The notes under the pieces are model-generated. The model was not told the DNA's origin. It made no database searches and saw nothing but the letters and a program-made list of their open reading frames with translations. The translations under genes and the position numbers were made by a program. This document shows positions 17,153 through 25,738 of a DNA stretch of 64,000 bases, in pieces. Source of the DNA: SXRF01 sp039808985 (lineage in GTDB: Bacteria > Pseudomonadota > Alphaproteobacteria > Rickettsiales > SXRF01); assembly GCA_039808985.1 (NCBI GenBank), contig JBDHUC010000009.1, positions 1 through 64,000 on the forward strand, in the 5' to 3' direction. Each line of letters begins with the position of its first letter. Positions within the stretch are counted from its first letter, which is position 1.

Positions 17153-17995
17153 CTACCCCGCAAATGCAATATCGGCGCCTATATCTACAGCATTTGCCGA
17201 GTGGGTTATCTTTCCTACTGAAATAAAATCAACCCCGGTCTGCGCAATGCCACGCACCGTTTCCAGCGACACACCACCCGATGCTTCCAAAGGTATTTTT
17301 CCAGCGGCAACAGCAACCGCTTTGGAAAGCATCGTGTTATCCATATTATCGAGCATTATGCGGTCAGGCTTAGCCAGCAGCGCCTCTTCAACCTGCGCAA
17401 GCGTATCGCACTCAACCACAATTGGCAGCTTTGCCCCTGAGCGCGCTTTGGCTACCGCTTCCTTAATTCCGCCACATAACGCTATGTGGTTGTCCTTGAT
17501 AAGCACCATGTCGTCAAGACGCATACGGTGATTCTTCCCGCCTCCTGCTGCCACAGCATATTTATCCAGAACCCTTATATTCACAATGGTCTTGCGTGTA
17601 TCAAGTATCACGGCCTTTGTGCCATTTACCGCTTCCACATATCTTCTGGTAAGAGTTGCAATGCCGCACATGCGCTGCATGATATTGAGAGTTACCCTCT
17701 CTCCTGCAAGCAAGGAACGGGCATTGCCTTTGGCTACTGCAAGGGTTGTATTCCCAGCCACCTTCCTTCCCTCTTCTATACTCCCACCTTCGCCAACACT
17801 AACACCCCCACCAATAACATCATATACCATCTGCGGTATGAACAGGCCGCAGGCAACCATCTCCTCACGCGCAACAAATGCCATTTCCGCCTGCTGCTTT
17901 TCAGGAATAAGCAGGTTCGAGGTTATATCTCCCTGCCCTATATCCTCAGCCAGCGCCTGTTTTATAATGTCAATAATCTCTGGATTATTTTTCAC
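17153..17995 (-). CDS. nadC: Nicotinate-nucleotide pyrophosphorylase (carboxylating)
   Basis: 280 aa. Converts quinolinate and PRPP to nicotinate mononucleotide in de novo NAD synthesis. Seen: ALAEDIGQGDITSNLL, the RMCGIATLTRRYV block, ILDTRKTIVNIRVLDKYAVA with GGGKNHRMRLDDMVLIKDNHI, and ASGGVSLETVRGIAQTGVDFISVG. The start is a GTG at 17995 with AGGA 8 nt upstream. An in-frame extension to 18043 would be translated from a dispersed palindromic repeat and is rejected. nadA and nadB are not adjacent. Confidence 0.95.
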   Translation of the reverse strand: MKNNPEIIDIIKQALAEDIGQGDITSNLLIPEKQQAEMAFVAREEMVACGLFIPQMVYDVIGGGVSVGEGGSIEEGRKVAGNTTLAVAKGNARSLLAGERVTLNIMQRMCGIATLTRRYVEAVNGTKAVILDTRKTIVNIRVLDKYAVAAGGGKNHRMRLDDMVLIKDNHIALCGGIKEAVAKARSGAKLPIVVECDTLAQVEEALLAKPDRIMLDNMDNTMLSKAVAVAAGKIPLEASGGVSLETVRGIAQTGVDFISVGKITHSANAVDIGADIAFAG

Positions 17996-18007
17996 GATTT
18001 TTTTCCT

Positions 18008-18092
18008 GTCACCCCGCACCCGTTGCGGGGTCTTAAGCCACAACTTATGTTATAATATTTTGCCCCGGATACCGCAATAAATGCGGTATGAC
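18008..18092. repeat. 85-nt palindromic element, copy 1 (intergenic nadC-purU)
   Basis: Left arm begins GTCACCCCGCACC and contains its own small hairpin (CCCCGCA/TGCGGGG-like). The right arm is its diverged complement ending GCGGTATGAC. Exactly as long as the copy at 22687-22771. Sits just upstream of the nadC start and may act as a terminator for purU. Confidence 0.75.
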
Positions 18093-18099
18093 AAAGCGA

Positions 18100-18960
18100 T
18101 CATTTAAAAACCACTGTCTTTTTGCCATTAAGCAAAACACGATGCTCGATATGGTATTTAAGCGCCCGCGCCAGCGCCACGCACTCGGTATCACGCCCTA
18201 TCGCCGCCAGGTCATCCGGCGAATTAGTATGGTCAACCCGCGCAACCTCCTGCTCGATTATCGGGCCTTCATCAAGGTTTGAAGTCACATAATGCGCAGT
18301 GGCCCCAATCAATTTTACGCCACGGTCAAATGCCTGGGTATAAGGCCGCGCGCCTTTAAAACTTGGCAGGAAAGAATGATGTATATTTATAACCCGGCCT
18401 TCAAGCAATGTGCAAAGCGCCGGGGAGAGTATCTGCATATAACGCGCAAGAACCACCACGTCTATCTGGTGATTCATGGTTATCTCCAGCATTTTCTTTT
18501 CCTGTTCGGCTTTATTTTCCGGAGTTACCGGCAGGTAATAAAAAGGTATCTGGTGCCACCGCGCAACATGCTCCCAATCATTATGGTTGGAGATTATCGC
18601 CGGGATTTCTATCGCAAGCTGCCCGGTTTTCTGACGGTAAAGCAAATCATTCAGGCAGTGCCCGAATGTGGAAACCATAATTAATACGCGGCTCTTACGG
18701 TTCTTATAAGCAATATCCCATTGCATGGAAAAGTGCTTCGCCACCTTCTCCTCGAATAGCTTTTTTAGCGCCGCATGATCTGGCCCACCATCTTCAACGC
18801 AGAACTCTATACGCAGGAAAAACTGCTCCGTAGATTCATCGCCAAATTGTGCTGACTCGATAATAAAGCCAAAATTCTCAGCAAGGAAGCCGCTTACCGC
18901 AGCAACTATCCCACGCACGTCCGGGCAGGACAGAGTTAATATATATTTATTCTGATTCAT
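18100..18960 (-). CDS. purU: Formyltetrahydrofolate deformylase
   Basis: 286 aa. Hydrolyses 10-formyl-THF to formate and THF. An N-terminal ACT domain (ILTLSCPDVRGIVAAVSGFL) is joined to a formyltransferase-type hydrolase domain with NIHHSFLPSFKGARPY, GATAHYVTSNLDEGPIIEQ: catalytic Asn, His and Asp are all present. It overlaps the divL stop by 14 bp, so it is translated with divL. The pairing with a cell-cycle kinase gene is probably just operon packing. Confidence 0.95.
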   Translation of the reverse strand: MNQNKYILTLSCPDVRGIVAAVSGFLAENFGFIIESAQFGDESTEQFFLRIEFCVEDGGPDHAALKKLFEEKVAKHFSMQWDIAYKNRKSRVLIMVSTFGHCLNDLLYRQKTGQLAIEIPAIISNHNDWEHVARWHQIPFYYLPVTPENKAEQEKKMLEITMNHQIDVVVLARYMQILSPALCTLLEGRVINIHHSFLPSFKGARPYTQAFDRGVKLIGATAHYVTSNLDEGPIIEQEVARVDHTNSPDDLAAIGRDTECVALARALKYHIEHRVLLNGKKTVVFK

Positions 18961-20968
18961 TACGTTTTTTTGCCCTTGCAGGCTTTACTTCATGTGGTTT
19001 CAATTCCGGGTTATCACGCAGCAGGTAACACTCGAAACGGGCGCCCTTTTGCGGCTTTGATGATAGCACAACGCGCCCACCATGCAATTCTATAAAGCTT
19101 TTAACTATCGGCAGCCCCAGGCCAGTGCCAGACCGGCTCCCAGCCTTACCCTTAGCGGCTTCCTGATTGCGCCCCTTATAGAATTTACTGAATATTGCCT
19201 CCTGCTCCTCCAGCGGTATCCCCTGCCCGTCATCCTCTACCCAGAGCATTATCTCGCCATCTTCAACATCTTTAGCACCTAAGGTTACAGTAGACCCCTC
19301 ATCAGAGAATTTAAGGGCATTGGAAAGCAGGTTAAACATTATCTGCTTAATACGCATTTCGTCACCTGTCATTTTACCAATTTTTGACAGGCATTCAAAT
19401 TTAATGGTGATTGAATTCTCCTTGCTGCGTTCCTTAATCAGCGACAACACCGATTTCATCATGGAATATATATCGAACCGCGAAACATCAAGACGCATAT
19501 AGCCAGCCTCAATTCCCGCCAGATCCAATATGTCGTTGATAAGATGCATCAAATGCTGCGATGACTGGTGTATGCCATCTACATATTCGCGCTGTTTTTC
19601 CGAAAGTGTCCCAAAATATTCCTGCCTGAGCATCTCTGAAAAACCGCTTATGGAAGTAAGCGGCGAACGCAGCTCATACGATACGTTAGCCAGGAACTCA
19701 GTCTTAAGACGGTCAGCTTCCGACAGCGCATCATTACGCTCGCGCAATGAACGCTCAACCAATGTTGAATCGGTAATATCCAGGTAAGTTATAAGAGTTG
19801 CCCCGTCTGGCAGCGGAACTTTGCGCCAGTCTATAACCTTTCCATCGGAGCGCTCAATATGACGCGAAGTAAAATCACGCGTCTGCAACTGCTCAATATG
19901 CTGGTTCTTAAAGCTTTCCCAGTCTTCGGGTGTGAACAGCTCCCTGCATTTTTCAATTATCTCGCGTATATGCGGCTCAGACCCGGCAAATTCATGCTCA
20001 AGGTTCCACATAAGAAGATAGCCAGGATTGCTAAGTTTCAACCGCCCGTCTTCTCCAAATACCGCAACGCCTTCATGCAGGTTATCCAGAGTTTCACGCT
20101 GCACTGCGATAAGCGTATTATATGAGCGCTCAAGCGCCAGACGGTCAGTTACATCCTCATAAGCAAACAGGATTCCGCCCAGCGCATGTGGTATCGCGAT
20201 AACGCGCAGCGCCTTACCGTCCGGCAGATAGAAAAACTCCTCACGCGGCTCTAAAAGCCCAGTAAAAAGCTTTAGCTGCTGCTGCTTGAAAAGCTGAAAA
20301 TTAGCCTGCTCCGGCAAGCGGCGTTTCTCATGCAGGACTTCCAGTATCTCGCTATAGGTCGGCTGTGAATCAAGCCACACCTCATCGAATTTCCACAGAG
20401 CTACGAAGGCATTGTTGAAGGTTTTTAAACGCATATCAGCGCCATATATCGCCATCGCGCTTGCTGAACTTTCCAGGAAATCATCCTGCGCGGAAATATG
20501 GCGGGCAATATCTTCTTTCAGCTTGTCTATCTCGGTGTAATCAATAGCATAGCCAGCATGCATTTTTTCTTCCGGTATGGAGAATTCCGTAATCTCATAC
20601 AGTTTTCGCTCGCCGCCAACCACTATATGCCTGCGGTCAGTAACCGATTTATTGCTTCCTGCCTGCTGCGACATGGCGCGCACATGTTTATCCAGCTCTG
20701 GGACAACTCCGTCCCCGGCGCTGTCAAGAAGATCCTCTACCGCTTCGCCATATGCCAGGTTATAAAAACCGATATTTGAATCCATACCGCGCTGCCATAT
20801 TGGATATGGCGACATATTCAAAAGCGTGGAATAAATTTTTAAGTTCGCTTTCAATTTTTCATTTTCCGCCGCGAGCTTTACCTCGCGTTCATTAAGCACA
20901 GGCGGCTGCTCACTGGCAGCTCCTGCACCAGAAAATACCGACCTTATTACGGATGTGATACGATTCAC
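18947..20968 (-). CDS. divL: DivL-like PAS-domain pseudo-histidine kinase (Tyr in place of phospho-His)
   Basis: 673 aa. Three PAS-like segments (about 45-145, 165-275, 290-400), a dimerisation helix and a HATPase domain: N-box MFNLLSNALKFSDEG near 544, G1 WVEDDGQGIP near 577, G2 SGTGLGLPIVKSF near 613. The H-box reads FLANVSYELRSPLTSISGF, with Tyr431 (codon TAT at 19676-19678) where kinases have His. That substitution defines Caulobacter DivL, which controls CckA in the CtrA cell-cycle pathway. Adjacent ahcY also fits alphaproteobacterial divL neighbourhoods. No transmembrane helix is evident at the N-terminus. The ATP-binding motifs look intact. Confidence 0.85.
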   Translation of the reverse strand: MNRITSVIRSVFSGAGAASEQPPVLNEREVKLAAENEKLKANLKIYSTLLNMSPYPIWQRGMDSNIGFYNLAYGEAVEDLLDSAGDGVVPELDKHVRAMSQQAGSNKSVTDRRHIVVGGERKLYEITEFSIPEEKMHAGYAIDYTEIDKLKEDIARHISAQDDFLESSASAMAIYGADMRLKTFNNAFVALWKFDEVWLDSQPTYSEILEVLHEKRRLPEQANFQLFKQQQLKLFTGLLEPREEFFYLPDGKALRVIAIPHALGGILFAYEDVTDRLALERSYNTLIAVQRETLDNLHEGVAVFGEDGRLKLSNPGYLLMWNLEHEFAGSEPHIREIIEKCRELFTPEDWESFKNQHIEQLQTRDFTSRHIERSDGKVIDWRKVPLPDGATLITYLDITDSTLVERSLRERNDALSEADRLKTEFLANVSYELRSPLTSISGFSEMLRQEYFGTLSEKQREYVDGIHQSSQHLMHLINDILDLAGIEAGYMRLDVSRFDIYSMMKSVLSLIKERSKENSITIKFECLSKIGKMTGDEMRIKQIMFNLLSNALKFSDEGSTVTLGAKDVEDGEIMLWVEDDGQGIPLEEQEAIFSKFYKGRNQEAAKGKAGSRSGTGLGLPIVKSFIELHGGRVVLSSKPQKGARFECYLLRDNPELKPHEVKPARAKKRNESE

Positions 20969-21047
20969 GCCTGCCTGCTTTCAAGTTATTTATAAAAACA
21001 AATAGCTTGTATGCAAGAATCTAGCAAACAAAAAAAGCGAAGGATTT

Positions 21048-22367
21048 TTAGTAGCGATAACCTTCGGGCTTGAATGGGCCATTTTCTGAAACACTCAGAT
21101 ACTCAGCCTGCTTCTTGCTTAGCCTGGTGAGCTTCACTCCAAGCTTGGCCAGATGCAGCGCAGCAACCTTTTCATCAAGCTGCTTTGGTAATACATAAAC
21201 TTTATTTTCATATTGAGAATGATTTTTCCACAGCTCAATCTGCGCCAGAACCTGATTGGAGAAAGATGTGCTCATCACAAAGCTGGGATGCCCTGTCGCA
21301 CAGCCAAGATTCACCAGGCGGCCTTTCGCCAGCACGATAATACGCTTGCCATCAGGGAATGCAACTTCATCAACCTGCGGCTTTATTTCTTTCCACACCA
21401 TATTTTTAAGGGCGGCAATTTGTATTTCGCTATCGAAATGACCGATATTGCACACAATAGCGCGGTCTTTCATCGCGCGCATATGTTCAAGGGTTACAAC
21501 ATCCACATTACCTGTTGCCGTTACAAAAATATCGCCGCGCGCAGCAGCATCATCCATGGTTGTAACTTCATAACCTTCCATTGACGCCTGTAGCGCGCAA
21601 ATAGGGTCGATCTCAGTTACGATAACCCGCGCACCCTGCCCGCGCAGCGCATGGGCGCAGCCTTTGCCCACATCGCCATAACCGGCAACCACCGCGATTT
21701 TACCAGCGATCATCACATCGGTTGCCCGTTTCAAACCATCAGGCAATGACTCACGGCAACCATAAAGATTGTCAAACTTTGACTTGGTAACAGAGTTGTT
21801 CACGTCAATCGCCGGAACTTTAAGTTCACCAGCTTTCATCATTTCATACAGACGGTGAACGCCGGTTGTAGTTTCTTCAGAAATACCCTTCACTTCGGCA
21901 AGAAGCTGCGGATATTTATCATGCATGATTTTGGTAAGGTCGCCGCCATCATCAAGTATCATATTAGGTGTCCAGCCATCTTTACTTTGTATAGTCTGCT
22001 CCACGCACCATTCATATTCTTCTTCCGTTTCACCCTTCCACGCGAACACCGGAATACCCGCCGCAGCAATAGCCGCCGCTGCCTGATCCTGCGTTGAGAA
22101 AATATTGCAGCTACTCCAGCGCACCGTTGCACCAAGCGCGGTTAAGGTTTCAATCAGTACCGCGGTTTGAATGGTCATATGCAAACAACCAGCAATGCGC
22201 GCACCTTTAAGCGGCTGTTCTTTTGCATATTCAGCACGGATAGCCATAAGCCCCGGCATTTCCGTTTCCGCCAGCGAAATCTCGTTCCGCCCCCAGGCAG
22301 CCAGGCTCATATCCGCTACTTTATAATCAGTAAAATTTGCTTTGCTTGCAGTTGCGCTATTGCTCAT
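21048..22367 (-). CDS. ahcY: Adenosylhomocysteinase
   Basis: 439 aa. Reversibly hydrolyses S-adenosylhomocysteine to adenosine and homocysteine, recycling the methylation by-product. Seen: MSLAAWGRNEISLAETEMPGL, HMTIQTAVLIETL, NNSVTKSKFDNLYGCRESL, the NAD-binding VAGYGDVGKGCAHALRGQGA and the C-terminal KPEGYRY that reaches into the partner subunit. Lies 79 bp upstream of divL. I saw no SAH riboswitch in the 72 bp before the start. Confidence 0.97.
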   Translation of the reverse strand: MSNSATASKANFTDYKVADMSLAAWGRNEISLAETEMPGLMAIRAEYAKEQPLKGARIAGCLHMTIQTAVLIETLTALGATVRWSSCNIFSTQDQAAAAIAAAGIPVFAWKGETEEEYEWCVEQTIQSKDGWTPNMILDDGGDLTKIMHDKYPQLLAEVKGISEETTTGVHRLYEMMKAGELKVPAIDVNNSVTKSKFDNLYGCRESLPDGLKRATDVMIAGKIAVVAGYGDVGKGCAHALRGQGARVIVTEIDPICALQASMEGYEVTTMDDAAARGDIFVTATGNVDVVTLEHMRAMKDRAIVCNIGHFDSEIQIAALKNMVWKEIKPQVDEVAFPDGKRIIVLAKGRLVNLGCATGHPSFVMSTSFSNQVLAQIELWKNHSQYENKVYVLPKQLDEKVAALHLAKLGVKLTRLSKKQAEYLSVSENGPFKPEGYRY

Positions 22368-22439
22368 GTTATTCTCTCCTTGGTTAATTGGTAAAGAAAG
22401 CTACTGCCAGCGTAGGTAAACTGCAAGCGCAAAAAGCAC

Positions 22440-23048
22440 TCACGCCGGACTTATTTCAATACAGCTTTGCCCTGAAAGCAGCGGCAGAATTTCAAGCAGA
22501 TCAGATTTAGAAAGGGCGACACAACCCTCAGTGCCGGAATAATCCGGCCTGGCAATATGCAAAAATATCGCACTGCCTTTTCCTTTTACTATAGGGCTGT
22601 CATTATATCCCAGCGGAATAATCAGGTCGTAAACATCATCACTTCGCCACAGCTTTTCGTGGGAAAAACCAATCTCATTATTACCTGTCACCCCGCACTT
22701 GTTGCGGGGTCTGAGGCCAAAAGCTCCGTCTTTATTTATATCTCCAGACCCCGCAACAAGTGCGGGGTGACAAAGCTTCACATATTTATTATAATCTTCT
22801 GAATTAACATCATCACACCAGCCGTCATTTTCGCTAATTACCCTAAGCGGCAGGTTGGTTTTTGGCGCGGGCATTTTATCCGCCCGATACCATAATTCGC
22901 GTAAGGGGAAAATGCCTACAGGCGTGCAGCCGTCACCTTCTTTTTTATCCACAGAAAAGCCACCTTTTCCTATGGCACATTTATAAGCCTTGCCTGCAAA
23001 ATAAAGCGTGCTGCCAGCAACTTTTATAATTTCATTATTTACGGACAT
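22440..23048 (-). CDS. L,D-transpeptidase (YkuD/ErfK family) carrying an in-frame palindromic insertion
   Basis: 202 aa. YkuD-type catalytic region FLHIARPDYSGTEGCVAL (His164, Cys176) preceded by GYNDSPIVKGKGSAI. Such enzymes form 3-3 peptidoglycan cross-links or attach lipoproteins. Residues 93-121 (CHPALVAGSG to RNKCGVTG) are encoded by an 85-nt palindromic element; removing them joins YVKL to the FSHEKLWR block that normally follows. No signal peptide is seen, as in the cytosolic-looking members of this subfamily. The start overlaps the VapC stop by 14 nt. Whether the loop is tolerated is unknown, but the catalytic part is intact. Confidence 0.85.
   Translation of the reverse strand: MSVNNEIIKVAGSTLYFAGKAYKCAIGKGGFSVDKKEGDGCTPVGIFPLRELWYRADKMPAPKTNLPLRVISENDGWCDDVNSEDYNKYVKLCHPALVAGSGDINKDGAFGLRPRNKCGVTGNNEIGFSHEKLWRSDDVYDLIIPLGYNDSPIVKGKGSAIFLHIARPDYSGTEGCVALSKSDLLEILPLLSGQSCIEISPA
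22687..22771. repeat. 85-nt palindromic element, copy 2 (inside the L,D-transpeptidase gene)
   Basis: Two perfect 27-nt inverted arms, 22687-22713 and 22745-22771, separated by 31 nt. Each arm also folds on itself (CCCCGCA with TGCGGGG around CTTGT). Least diverged copy in the window, so the youngest. It keeps the host reading frame although 85 is not a multiple of three, so some flanking bases came with it or were duplicated. Confidence 0.9.
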
Positions 23049-23418
23049 GCAATCGCTTAATCTCCAGCCCTTCGATCATTTTATAATCCTTATAATTAGA
23101 AGTAGCCAGCGGCAGGCCATATTCAAAAGCAGTTGCCGCAATCAGGGCATCGGGAATAGCAAGGGTATGGGAAAGGGAAAATTCTTCAATAAAAATTGAG
23201 GCGCGATGTGAAATATCAGGCGTTATAGGTAATATCTCAAATGAAAATGTATTAAGAAAATTCTTACATTTAGCCAACATCTTCTTATCTTTTGAAGATT
23301 GTATAAACTCCATATAAGAAACAATAGAAAATTTCCTCGAATCAGCGGATTCCAATAAATCCACCGCATTACCAACATTGCGTTGCGCCCAAATCAAAAT
23401 ATCAGTGTCGAAGATCAC
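23035..23418 (-). CDS. vapC: VapC-like PIN-domain toxin ribonuclease
   Basis: 127 aa. PIN-domain acidic residues are in place: Asp4 in MIFDTDILIW, Glu in SYMEFIQ, Asp in IPDALIAATA, and the terminal TSNYKDY. Such toxins cleave tRNA or rRNA when free of antitoxin. The start overlaps the antitoxin stop in ATGA, and the 3' end overlaps the L,D-transpeptidase start by 14 nt, so all three genes may be one transcript. Confidence 0.85.
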   Translation of the reverse strand: MIFDTDILIWAQRNVGNAVDLLESADSRKFSIVSYMEFIQSSKDKKMLAKCKNFLNTFSFEILPITPDISHRASIFIEEFSLSHTLAIPDALIAATAFEYGLPLATSNYKDYKMIEGLEIKRLHVRK

Positions 23419-23690
23419 TCTTCATCCCCAAAACGGCCTTCTTCAAACCATTTCTGGACACGGCTTTTACGCATATCGCGTATCATTTCCCGTACATCAC
23501 GCGTATCATCCTTAGCCGAACCAATGAAAGGATGATCTTTCATCCGCATTTTGGGTTTTTCAGCGCTATCAACCGGCACAAAATGCCCGATAAGCTTATT
23601 GCGCTCAAAAACATTCACTGTTTCCCTGCGCTTGATAGCCTTGAGGACATCCGCCATTTTATATCTTAAATCTACTATTGATGCATCCAT
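23415..23690 (-). CDS. vapB: Antitoxin of the VapBC-like pair (Phd/YefM-like)
   Basis: 91 aa. MDASIVDLRYKMADVLKAIKRRETVNVFERNKLIGHFVP is the DNA-binding Phd/YefM or AbrB-like N-terminal half, followed by a charged C-terminal tail (RDVREMIRDMRKSRVQKWFEEGRF) that would wrap the toxin. The start at 23690 is set by GGAGGT 6 nt upstream, replacing a longer in-frame start at 23726 that would lie in the operator. Autoregulation through the palindrome at 23703-23728 is likely. Confidence 0.8.
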   Translation of the reverse strand: MDASIVDLRYKMADVLKAIKRRETVNVFERNKLIGHFVPVDSAEKPKMRMKDHPFIGSAKDDTRDVREMIRDMRKSRVQKWFEEGRFGDEE

Positions 23691-23702
23691 AATAATACCT
23701 CC

Positions 23703-23728
23703 AAATGTATAGTAGTATATATACATTT
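23703..23728. promoter_or_regulatory. Palindromic operator candidate of the VapBC pair
   Basis: AAATGTATA and TATACATTT, 9-bp perfect inverted arms around an 8-bp AT spacer, immediately upstream of the antitoxin SD. Typical of conditional autoregulation by a TA complex; it overlaps likely -10 sequence. Confidence 0.6.
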
Positions 23729-23744
23729 CAGGAATTTGTAAAGG

Positions 23745-25631
23745 CTAGATATTGGCCATAACCCTTGCAACAATCTGCGTGGCGTTAAGCCCTGCCTCGT
23801 CATACATGGCTTGCGGGCTGTTTTGCTCAATGAATATATCAGGCAGGTGTAAAGTGAGTATTTTGCATTTGCCAGCCAGCAAATTTTCATCCGCCGCAAA
23901 ATCCAAAACATGCGAGCCAAATCCGCCGATTGAACCTTCTTCCACGGTTATAAGCAATTCGTGGCTTTCCAGCAATTCACGCAGCAAATTTTTGTCTAAT
24001 GGCTTGGCAAATCTTGCATCCGCCACAGTGGTTTTTACACCATTCTGCGCAAGAATTTCTGCCGCTTTCAAACATTCGCCAAGGCGTGTTCCCAGTGAAA
24101 GCAGGGCGACTTTCGCATCTTTTTCCTGCCTTACGATCCGCCCCTTGCCAATTTCCAGAATTTCCGCTTTTTCTGGCATGGCAACGCCTGTCCCTTCCCC
24201 ACGCGGATAACGCACCGCGCTCGGCGCGTCATTAATTGCAACCTGCGTTGCTATCATATGTTTCAGCTCAGCTTCATCGGCAGGCGCCATAACAATAAAA
24301 TTCGGAAGGCTGGCAAGAAAAGCCAGGTCAAAACTTCCGGCATGGGTCGCCCCATCTGCCCCAACCAGCCCTGCCCTGTCTATAGCAAAACGCACCGGCA
24401 GGTTCTGGATTGCCACATCATGCACCACCTGATCATATCCACGCTGAAGGAATGTAGAATAAATCGCACAGAATGGCTTATATCCTTGCGTGGAAAGCCC
24501 TGCGGCAAATGTCACCGCATGCTGCTCGGCAATTCCCACATCGAACATGCGCTCAGGAAATTCTTTTGCAAATAGGTCAAGCCCCGTGCCAGAAGGCATA
24601 GCGGCTGTGATTGCCACAATTTTTTCATCTTTTTTGGCTTCAGCAATAAGGCTTTCAGCAAAAATTTTTGTATAGCTTGGCGCGCTGGCCACAGATTTTT
24701 TCTGCGCCCCGGTTTCAACATCAAAAGAATTCACGCCATGATATTTATCGTCAGATGCTTCGGCGGGAGCATAACCATGCCCTTTGCGCGTAACCACATG
24801 CAGGAGTATTGGCCCACTATCTTTCTGGTTTTTTATATTGCGCAGCACCGGAAGAAGATGGGCAAGATTATGCCCGTCAACAGGCCCGACATAATAGAAA
24901 CCAAGTTGCTCAAACAACGTACCGCCCACAGCAAGATCACGCGCAAAATGCTCAGCCTTGCGCGCAAGGCGCATAAGCGGCGCCGGAAACTTACCAGCTA
25001 CAGTTTTAGCTATATGGCGCAAGGTGTGATACTGGCTGGAAGAAATCAGGCGCGCAAGATACGTGCTCATCGCCCCAACCGGCCTTGCTATAGACATGTC
25101 ATTATCGTTAAGTATTACTATAAGGCGTGTGCCAAGGCTGCCTGCGTTATTTAGCGCCTCAAACGCCATGCCTGCACTCATTGCACCATCGCCGATAACA
25201 GCGATAACTTCATTATCCATGCCCGAAAGATCACGCGCAACCGCCATGCCCAGCGCAGCAGAAATAGAGGTTGAGCTATGCCCCGCCCCAAAAGGATCGT
25301 ATTCACTTTCGCTGCGCTTGCAAAATCCGGAAAGGCCGCCGGGCTTACGAAGCGTGCGGATTCTATCGCGCCTGCCGGTAAGGATTTTATGTGGATATGA
25401 TTGATGCCCGACATCCCATATCAGCAAATCATCCGGCGTATTAAAAACATGGTGCAGCGCAACAGCAAGCTCAACAACACCAAGCCCAGCGCCTAAATGC
25501 CCGCCGGTCTGGGATACAGCCGAAATAGTTTCGCTACGCAGTTCATCAGCCAGTTGTACAAGCTGGGCATCGGTAAAAGAGCGTATATCCCGGGGAGATG
25601 AAACACTATCAAGTAAAGTCGTATTGCTCAC
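23745..25631 (-). CDS. dxs: 1-deoxy-D-xylulose-5-phosphate synthase
   Basis: 628 aa, full length. Condenses pyruvate and glyceraldehyde 3-phosphate in the MEP isoprenoid pathway, with ThDP. Motifs: GGHLGAGLGVVELAVALH, the ThDP motif GDGAMSAGMAFEALNNAG to ILNDNDMSI, the catalytic Glu region MFDVGIAEQHAVTFAAGLS, and AIDRAGLVGADGATHAG. Also supplies DXP for thiamine and pyridoxal. Monocistronic here. Confidence 0.97.
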   Translation of the reverse strand: MSNTTLLDSVSSPRDIRSFTDAQLVQLADELRSETISAVSQTGGHLGAGLGVVELAVALHHVFNTPDDLLIWDVGHQSYPHKILTGRRDRIRTLRKPGGLSGFCKRSESEYDPFGAGHSSTSISAALGMAVARDLSGMDNEVIAVIGDGAMSAGMAFEALNNAGSLGTRLIVILNDNDMSIARPVGAMSTYLARLISSSQYHTLRHIAKTVAGKFPAPLMRLARKAEHFARDLAVGGTLFEQLGFYYVGPVDGHNLAHLLPVLRNIKNQKDSGPILLHVVTRKGHGYAPAEASDDKYHGVNSFDVETGAQKKSVASAPSYTKIFAESLIAEAKKDEKIVAITAAMPSGTGLDLFAKEFPERMFDVGIAEQHAVTFAAGLSTQGYKPFCAIYSTFLQRGYDQVVHDVAIQNLPVRFAIDRAGLVGADGATHAGSFDLAFLASLPNFIVMAPADEAELKHMIATQVAINDAPSAVRYPRGEGTGVAMPEKAEILEIGKGRIVRQEKDAKVALLSLGTRLGECLKAAEILAQNGVKTTVADARFAKPLDKNLLRELLESHELLITVEEGSIGGFGSHVLDFAADENLLAGKCKILTLHLPDIFIEQNSPQAMYDEAGLNATQIVARVMANI

Positions 25632-25738
25632 AATATAATCTCAAAAATGGATGAATTTGCGCAAGCATCAAGCAATTCTGATAAAAATGCAAGGATACAA
25701 TGGATGGGACTGGCTAATTAACGGATTAACTAATTACG

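Noticed and set aside
17996..18043. N-terminal extension of NadC
   Set aside because: It would be translated from a dispersed palindromic element; the GTG at 17995 has a proper SD and matches the family start.
22368..22439. SAH riboswitch upstream of ahcY
   Set aside because: Only 72 bp, no conserved pairing that I could recognise.
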